Part shown: one piece after another, positions 57,811 through 64,000 of the stretch
Layout of the letters: every line of letters begins with the position of its first letter
How positions within the stretch are numbered: position 1 is the first letter of the stretch
NCBI RefSeq assembly: GCF_947495725.1
Contig: NZ_CANLZZ010000001.1
Location: forward strand, 744,001-808,000
Length of the DNA: 64,000 nt
Source: an uncultured Lutibacter sp.
GTDB taxonomy: Bacteria > Bacteroidota > Bacteroidia > Flavobacteriales > Flavobacteriaceae
Reading direction: 5' to 3'
Notes under the pieces: generated by a model
Told to the model about the DNA's origin: nothing
The model's input: the letters and a program-made list of their open reading frames with translations, nothing else
Database searches by the model: none
Position numbers and translations under genes: made by a program

Positions 57811-60441
57811 ATGAAATTTAAAATTCTACTAGTAGTATTAGTAGTTAGTGTATTCACTTTAAATGCACAAAGTAATAAAGAATTAGCATATAAATATTTA
57901 AAAGAAAGAGGTGAACTAGTATTTTCTTTTACGGCAAATAATTTTAAAGAAATTGAAGAACTAAACAGAATAATTTCTTTTGATCGTGGTCGTGATAGAA
58001 ACAACCCTTTAAAGGTTAGTGCTGTTGCTAACAAAAAGAATTTTGAAAAATTTTTAACATTTAATTTACCTTTTGAAGTAAATGTTAAAGCCAATGAACC
58101 TAAAGATGTTGTAATGTTCGACCCTAAAATTCATAAAAAAGGATTTTCAGGGAAAAATGCGGCATATCCACTATCTTTTCCCTTATCTACATACCCAACC
58201 TATCAGCAATATGCAGATCAAATGGCTGCTTTTGCAGCTGATCATTCAGATATTGCTGAATTAATTGATATAGGTGGTACTGTACAAGGAGATAAGCGAT
58301 TATTATTTATTAAATTATCTGATAATGTTGCTACTAGAGAGGCTGAACCTAGAGTAATGTATACTTCATCAATGCACGGAGATGAGGTAGCTGGTTTTCC
58401 AGCAATGTTAAATTTAATTGATTATTTTATTACTGCTTATAAAAATACAGGACATTCAGATCATACAAGGGTAAAAAACTTAATAGATAATAGTGAGGTT
58501 TGGATTAATCCAATGGCAAACCCAGACGCTACATACTGGATGGATTCTACTAATACTTCTGTTGCAGATTCAAGAAGAGAAAACGCCAATAATGTAGATT
58601 TAAATAGAAATTATCCAGATAATATAGGAGGTGCTCATCCCGATGGGGAGGCATATCAAACAGAAACACTCGCTTTTATGCAGTTTGCTTCCGATTATCA
58701 TTTTGTGCTTTCTGCAAACTTACATGGCGGTATAGAATTAGTGAATTATCCTTTTGATAATGCTTATGCAAGTGCAACTCGTTACCATAGTGAAGATCCA
58801 TCAGGTTCAGGTCCTTATTACACGCATCCAGATACCGATTGGTACGAATATGTTTCTGTAGAATACGCATCACAAGCTCAAAGTGATAGCCCTAGTGGCT
58901 ATATGACCACTGATGAAGATAGTTATATTTATCCAAGCCCAGGAGTAACTCATGGTGCAGAATGGTATCGTGTATATGGTGGTCGTCAAGATTATATGAA
59001 TTTTTACCATCAGTGCAGAGAAATTACGGTTGAAATTTCGGATGTTAAAACACCTCCATCAACAAATACTTCTAGTAATAATGAGGTAATTGATATTTGG
59101 AATTACAATCAAGAAGCCTATATTAAATTCCTAATACAAGGCATGTATGGTTTTAGAGGTATTGTAAAAGATGCTACTACAGGAACCCCTATTGATGCAA
59201 AGATATATATTGTTGGTAGAGATGATAAAGCGACACCTATTACCAATTCTTGGGTTGAAACAGAAGTGTTATTTAACGGAACAGAGTCTGGACTTGGTGA
59301 TTTTTATAGACCAATTGAAGCAGGAAACTATGATATTTTAATTGAAGCAAATGCAGATTGTTATATTCCTATTACATTAAATAGAACAATTTCCAATTAT
59401 GAAACAGTAGATTTGGGAGATATTTTATTGCAAAAAGTTACAGATTCTTCACCAAGTAATGCACCAACAACTGCAATTACTACAACAACTGCCACACTTA
59501 ATTGGGATAATATTAACGGGGCAAGTAATTATAGTGTTAGATATAGAGAACAAGGAACTTCAATTTGGACAACCGCTACATCTGGAGTTAATTCACTTGA
59601 TATTTCAGGTCTAAGTGTATCTACAACTTATGAGTTTCAGGTTAATGTAACCTGTAATTCAAATACATCAACATATAGCACTTTAACAAATTTTACAACC
59701 TTGGCAGCAAATTATTGTGATTATGCTGGGGATACTCAATGGGAAACAGGTGTTACTTATGTTAATTTTAATACGTTAACAAATAGTGATGGTCCCACTA
59801 AAGATGTTGGCTACGAACATTTTTCTAATACTACCGAAGTAGACTTAGGTGAGTCACATACTTTAACTGTTAGAGTAAATACTGATGGAAATTATACAAT
59901 TCATGCTTTTGCATATATAGATTTTAATGGAGATGGTTCTTTTGTAGACGTAACTGCAATTCAAGAGATATATGATTTAGGACAAGCTACAAATGGATCT
60001 GATATACAAACAAGTATTACACCTAATATTTTAATTCCTTCTGGGCATACTGGATCTGTTAGAATGAGAATTGCGGCGAGGTATAGTCAGGATCCTGATC
60101 CTGATGGCTGTAATACTAGTACATTTGATGGCGAAGTAGAAGACTACACATTAAACATAATAGACTCAACACTAGGTATCCAAGATGAAATACTTAGTAC
60201 ATTTAATTTATATCCAAACCCATCAAATATTGGAGAGGTTAGGTTAACACTTCCTAATGAAATACAAGATTTTAATATTGATGTTTATAATTTATTAGGT
60301 CAAAAATTATTGGCCACAAATAAAACAAATAGAGGTAGCGAAGTACATACCATAGATACAAGTAAATTTAGAACTGGAGTTTATTTTGTTACCGTTTCTA
60401 CTGAATTAGGTAGTGCTACAAAAAAACTTATAATAGAATAA
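57811..60441 (+). CDS. Secreted M14 zinc carboxypeptidase with regulatory-like, FnIII and GEVED domains and T9SS sorting domain
   Basis: SSMHGDEVAG (HxxE), VDLNRNYPD and REITVEISD motifs of M14; FnIII; TFDGEVEDYTLNI; C-terminus GVYFVTVSTELGSATKKLIIE. Confidence 0.92.
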   Translation: MKFKILLVVLVVSVFTLNAQSNKELAYKYLKERGELVFSFTANNFKEIEELNRIISFDRGRDRNNPLKVSAVANKKNFEKFLTFNLPFEVNVKANEPKDVVMFDPKIHKKGFSGKNAAYPLSFPLSTYPTYQQYADQMAAFAADHSDIAELIDIGGTVQGDKRLLFIKLSDNVATREAEPRVMYTSSMHGDEVAGFPAMLNLIDYFITAYKNTGHSDHTRVKNLIDNSEVWINPMANPDATYWMDSTNTSVADSRRENANNVDLNRNYPDNIGGAHPDGEAYQTETLAFMQFASDYHFVLSANLHGGIELVNYPFDNAYASATRYHSEDPSGSGPYYTHPDTDWYEYVSVEYASQAQSDSPSGYMTTDEDSYIYPSPGVTHGAEWYRVYGGRQDYMNFYHQCREITVEISDVKTPPSTNTSSNNEVIDIWNYNQEAYIKFLIQGMYGFRGIVKDATTGTPIDAKIYIVGRDDKATPITNSWVETEVLFNGTESGLGDFYRPIEAGNYDILIEANADCYIPITLNRTISNYETVDLGDILLQKVTDSSPSNAPTTAITTTTATLNWDNINGASNYSVRYREQGTSIWTTATSGVNSLDISGLSVSTTYEFQVNVTCNSNTSTYSTLTNFTTLAANYCDYAGDTQWETGVTYVNFNTLTNSDGPTKDVGYEHFSNTTEVDLGESHTLTVRVNTDGNYTIHAFAYIDFNGDGSFVDVTAIQEIYDLGQATNGSDIQTSITPNILIPSGHTGSVRMRIAARYSQDPDPDGCNTSTFDGEVEDYTLNIIDSTLGIQDEILSTFNLYPNPSNIGEVRLTLPNEIQDFNIDVYNLLGQKLLATNKTNRGSEVHTIDTSKFRTGVYFVTVSTELGSATKKLIIE

Positions 60442-60458
60442 TTGTATTAGAAAAAATT

Positions 60459-60504
60459 AAAAAAGAAACATCCTAACTTAGATAAGTTAGGATGTTTCTT
60501 TTTT
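60459..60504. terminator. Bidirectional terminator, 22-bp perfect stem between convergent genes
   Basis: AAAAAAGAAACATCCTAACTTA-ga-TAAGTTAGGATGTTTCTTTTTT. Confidence 0.92.
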
Positions 60505-60514
60505 ATACTTAATT

Positions 60515-61693
60515 TTACTTAAATGCGGCATATCCAGTTATATCAAAACCGGTAATTAGCAAATGAATATCATGGGTTCCTTCATAAGTAACAACACTTT
60601 CTAAATTCATCATATGTCGCATAATGGAATATTCTCCAGTAATTCCCATAGCACCTAACACTTGTCTGGCCTCTCTAGCTATTTTTAAAGCCATATCAAC
60701 GTTATTTCGTTTCGCCATAGATATTTGAGCAGAAGTTGCTTTATCGTCGTTTTTAAGCGTTCCCAAGCGCCAAGTTAATAATTGCGCTTTTGTTATTTCG
60801 GTAATCATTTCGGCTAATTTCTTTTGTTGTAATTGATAAGCGGCAATTGGTTTGTCAAATTGAATACGTTCTTTGGCGTAACGCAATGCGGTATCATAAC
60901 AATCCATAGCTGCTCCAATTGCTCCCCAGGCAATGCCATATCTTGCTGAATCTAAACAGCCTAATGGAGCACCTAAACCATCTTTATTAGGTAAAATATT
61001 TTCTTTCGGAATTTTAACATTGTCAAAAATTAATTCTCCAGTTGCTGAAGCTCTTAAACTCCATTTATTATGCGTTTCTGGAGTTGAAAAACCTTCCATT
61101 CCACGTTCAACAATTAAGCCTTTAATTCGTCCTTCTTCGTTTTTTGCCCAAACAACACCAATATCAGCAAAAGGAGCATTTGAAATCCACATTTTAGCTC
61201 CGTTTAACAAAAAATAGGTACCCATATCTTTTATGTTAGTTTCCATTCCACCCGGATTAGATCCGTGGTTTGGCTCAGTTAATCCGAAACAACCTAGCAA
61301 TTCACCGGTAGCTAATTTTGGTAAATATTTTTGTTTTTGGGCTTCACTTCCATATTTATAAATAGGATACATTACTAATGATGATTGTACCGAAGCAGTA
61401 GAACGAACACCAGAATCTCCACGTTCAATTTCTTGCATTATTAAACCATAACTCATTTGATCTAAACCAGCACCACCATACTCTTCTGGAATGTAAGGCC
61501 CAAAAGCTCCAATTTCTGCTAAACCTGAAACTATTGAAGTAGGAAACTTGGCCTGTTGGGCAGCTTCTTCAATTATTGGAGAAACTGCTTTTTTTACCCA
61601 TTCTCGAGCTGAATTTCTTACTAATTTTTGTTCTTCAGTAAATAATTCATCCAATTGATAATAATCCGGAGCTTGAAATAAATCTTGTGACAT
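60515..61693 (-). CDS. Acyl-CoA dehydrogenase (glutaryl-CoA dehydrogenase-like)
   Basis: GCFGLTEPNHGSNPGGMET, MWISNAPFADIGVVWAK and VTYEGTHDIHLLITG motifs. Confidence 0.9.
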   Translation of the reverse strand: MSQDLFQAPDYYQLDELFTEEQKLVRNSAREWVKKAVSPIIEEAAQQAKFPTSIVSGLAEIGAFGPYIPEEYGGAGLDQMSYGLIMQEIERGDSGVRSTASVQSSLVMYPIYKYGSEAQKQKYLPKLATGELLGCFGLTEPNHGSNPGGMETNIKDMGTYFLLNGAKMWISNAPFADIGVVWAKNEEGRIKGLIVERGMEGFSTPETHNKWSLRASATGELIFDNVKIPKENILPNKDGLGAPLGCLDSARYGIAWGAIGAAMDCYDTALRYAKERIQFDKPIAAYQLQQKKLAEMITEITKAQLLTWRLGTLKNDDKATSAQISMAKRNNVDMALKIAREARQVLGAMGITGEYSIMRHMMNLESVVTYEGTHDIHLLITGFDITGYAAFK

Positions 61694-61718
61694 GAGTTTA
61701 TATAATTTGGTTTATACA

Positions 61719-61756
61719 CAAATTTAACAATTAAAATCATTAATTCATTACATTTG
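61719..61756. promoter_or_regulatory. Divergent promoter pair for acyl-CoA dehydrogenase and rnpA
   Basis: Minus-strand TAAATTTG (61719-61726) and plus-strand TACATTTG (61749-61756). Confidence 0.55.
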
Positions 61757-61761
61757 CGTTA

Positions 61762-62145
61762 ATGAGTTGTACCTTAGGAAAAGACGAAAAATTAAAGAGT
61801 AAAAAATTAATTGAGCAATTGTTTGCTGAAGGAAAACATGTAAAATCTTTTCCATTTAGATTAATTTATTTACCAATAGAACACCATGGAAATCTCCCTT
61901 TAAAAGTAGGGTTTTCAGTACCAAAAAGAAATGTAAAATTAGCTGTTAATCGCAATAGAATTAAAAGGTTAATGAGAGAGGTTTACAGAAACAATAAACA
62001 TTTGTTTTACGAAAAAATAGAAACTAAGTTTGTTTTTATGTTTATTTATATGGCAAAAGAAGAAATAAAATATACAGATTTAGAGTTAAGTTTAAAGAAA
62101 CTCAGTAATAAATTACAAGAAAAATTAAAGGATGATAAAATCTAA
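61762..62145 (+). CDS. rnpA: Ribonuclease P protein component
   Basis: KVGFSVPKRNVKLAVNRNRIKRLMREVYR signature; 127 aa. Confidence 0.95.
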   Translation: MSCTLGKDEKLKSKKLIEQLFAEGKHVKSFPFRLIYLPIEHHGNLPLKVGFSVPKRNVKLAVNRNRIKRLMREVYRNNKHLFYEKIETKFVFMFIYMAKEEIKYTDLELSLKKLSNKLQEKLKDDKI

Positions 62146-63772
62146 AATAAAAAAATGGTTATTGGGAATATTTGTGGCTGCTTTTATAGCAATTTCCGCA
62201 GGTTTTCAATCCGATTTTTTTGAAATAGCCAAGCAAATTGATATTTATACTACTATGTTTAAAGAATTAAACATGTATTATATAGATGAGGTTAATCCGG
62301 GAAAATTAACCGAGAAATCCATAAACCATATGTTATCTAATTTAGATCCTTATACACGGTTTTATGATGAACAAGGTGTTGAAGATGCGCGTATACGATC
62401 AACAGGTGAATATGGGGGAATTGGAATAGCAACACGTTTTAAAAACAAGACCTTAACTATTCGTGAAATATTAAAAAATTCTCCTGCAGAAAAAGCAGGA
62501 TTAAAGGCTGGCGATAAAATTTTAAAAATAGGAAATGTAGCTGTAAAAGAGTATGAAAAAAGTGATATATCTGGTTTAGTTAATGGTTTGCCCAATACCA
62601 TTTTAAAACTTTCTATTGAACGCCAAAATAAACAGTTAAACGTTGAGCTTAAACGAAAAAAAATTGATGTTGACGCCGTTCCGTATTTTACAATGATTGA
62701 TAATGAAGTTGGGTATATATCATTCATTAAATTTAATGAAAAAGCGGCAACAGAAGTTAAAGCGGCCATATTAGATTTGAAAAAAGAGGGAATGACAAAA
62801 CTAATAATAGATGTTCGAGGTAATCCTGGAGGGCTTTTAAATGAAGCCGTTGCTATTTCAAATTTTTTCATTCCAAAAGATAAAATTGTTGTAACTACTA
62901 AAGCAAAAACTAAGAAAGAGAGCGCAACCTATAAAACTAGAAATGAACCCTTAGATTTAGAAATTCCTTTAACTATTTTAATTAATAATAGATCGGCCTC
63001 TGCGTCAGAAATATTGGCAGGTTCGTTACAAGACTACGATAGAGCACTGGTAATTGGAGAACGTTCATTTGGAAAAGGATTGGTACAGCGTTACAAACCA
63101 CTTTCATATGGAACTCAAATGAAACTTACGATATCAAAATACTATACACCAAGTGGAAGATGTATTCAAGAATTAGACTATACAAATAGAGATGATAAGG
63201 GTAATATTCCTAAATTTTCAGATTATGGTATTGAAACATATAAAACTGAAAAAGGAAGAGTTGTTTATGGAGGAGGAGGAATTTTACCTGATGTTGATAT
63301 TAAAAAGCCGGAATCTACAAAAACCACAAAAATATTGTTAAATTCTGATGCTTTTTTTAATTATATTACTAGCTATTTTTATAAAAATCCATCAATTGCA
63401 GAACCTTCAAAATTTAGGTTATCGGATACCGAATTTTCCGATTTGTTAAATTATTTAAGTAATAATCATAAAGATTTTCAAACGGTTACCGAAGCAAAAT
63501 TTGAGCAAGCTTTGAAGCAAGCAAGTTCTGAAGGCTTGGATAAAAATGTAGAAAAAAAATATGCCGATTTACTAAAAGCTGTTCAACTCGAAAAAATAAA
63601 TGAACTAACTAAAAATAAAGAGGAAATTTTAGAAAAATTAACTGAAGAAATTGTAAAACGATATTATTATACTGAAGGAGTTTTTATACAAAAAACGGTT
63701 TTTGATAAAACTATTATAAAAGCGACTTCAATTTTAAATAACAACAAAGAGTATACAAAATTATTGGAATAG
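62132..63772 (+). CDS. S41 family C-terminal processing peptidase with PDZ domain
   Basis: PDZ (GGIGIATRFKNKTLTIREILKNSPAEKAGLKAGDKILKI) and S41 core (IIDVRGNPGGLLNEAVAISNFF, NRSASASEILAGSLQDYDRALVIGERSFGKGLVQ); overlaps the rnpA 3' end by 14 nt. Confidence 0.94.
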   Translation: MIKSKIKKWLLGIFVAAFIAISAGFQSDFFEIAKQIDIYTTMFKELNMYYIDEVNPGKLTEKSINHMLSNLDPYTRFYDEQGVEDARIRSTGEYGGIGIATRFKNKTLTIREILKNSPAEKAGLKAGDKILKIGNVAVKEYEKSDISGLVNGLPNTILKLSIERQNKQLNVELKRKKIDVDAVPYFTMIDNEVGYISFIKFNEKAATEVKAAILDLKKEGMTKLIIDVRGNPGGLLNEAVAISNFFIPKDKIVVTTKAKTKKESATYKTRNEPLDLEIPLTILINNRSASASEILAGSLQDYDRALVIGERSFGKGLVQRYKPLSYGTQMKLTISKYYTPSGRCIQELDYTNRDDKGNIPKFSDYGIETYKTEKGRVVYGGGGILPDVDIKKPESTKTTKILLNSDAFFNYITSYFYKNPSIAEPSKFRLSDTEFSDLLNYLSNNHKDFQTVTEAKFEQALKQASSEGLDKNVEKKYADLLKAVQLEKINELTKNKEEILEKLTEEIVKRYYYTEGVFIQKTVFDKTIIKATSILNNNKEYTKLLE

Positions 63773-63847
63773 TAAAAGAAGTAGATATCTAAAATTCGTT
63801 TTAAATAACTTATCCAATAATTGTATATTTGTAACTCAAAAAATTTT

Positions 63848-64000
63848 ATGGGACTATCAAAAAATCATGAAAGAACCAGAGCTCAAGAATCGTCCAATGC
63901 AATAGAGCGACTGTACATTACAATGCGCCACTTATTTAGTAGAGGTTTTTACAAACCAATGGGGATCTCGGGTGATGCTTTGCGCGATTCCTTATTACTT
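63848..64000 (+). CDS. Truncated CDS at window edge (conserved Bacteroidota protein, function not assigned)
   Basis: ATG at 63848 opens a frame to the window end: MGLSKNHERTRAQESSNAIERLYITMRHLFSRGFYKPMGISGDALRDSLLL; TATATTTG -7 element at 63824-63831. Confidence 0.6.
   Translation, partial: MGLSKNHERTRAQESSNAIERLYITMRHLFSRGFYKPMGISGDALRDSLLL

Noticed and set aside
62362-62871. 169-aa minus-strand ORF opposite the S41 protease
   Set aside because: Fully antisense to a clear CDS, composition of a mirror frame, no recognisable domain or promoter.
1-64000. tRNA/rRNA genes, intact transposases, phage or conjugation genes, toxin-antitoxin pairs and defence systems
   Set aside because: Looked for in ORF products and intergenic regions; none recognised by eye. 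A tRNAscan/Rfam/DefenseFinder run would be decisive.

Overview
The window is an AT-rich chromosomal segment from a Bacteroidota/Flavobacteriia-type genome. The evidence is TAnnTTTG -7 promoter elements, several proteins ending in type IX secretion (T9SS) type A sorting domains, a PorZ-like protein and TonB/carboxypeptidase-regulatory receptors. From left to right it carries: an aldo/keto reductase; a nitrite-ammonification cluster (nrfH, nrfA, ResB-like, CcsA-like); a TonB siderophore receptor with a PepSY protein; housekeeping genes (DUF418, trpS, GlsB-like, PlsC-like, hemolysin III); an alpha-2-macroglobulin/pbpC pair; a LytTR two-component pair; porZ-recO-TonB receptor; a 30 kb accessory locus (30.1-60.4 kb); and acyl-CoA dehydrogenase, rnpA, an S41 protease and a truncated CDS. 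The accessory locus holds duplicated TPR + purple-acid-phosphatase-like metallophosphoesterase + giant LamG/T9SS exoprotein modules, a third giant and an M14 carboxypeptidase. The most interesting observations are: (1) the accessory locus, where each secreted hydrolase shares an accessory domain type with its neighbouring giant; (2) a candidate unannotated ~120-nt small RNA at ~24.15-24.27 kb; (3) regulatory architecture (FNR/CRP-like site upstream of nrfH, metalloregulator-like palindrome over the TonB receptor start site, two perfect 18-bp palindromes upstream of the second TPR gene); (4) dispersed palindromic intergenic repeats. No tRNA, rRNA, CRISPR array or intact transposase was recognised. 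All family calls are from reading motifs; no database search was run.
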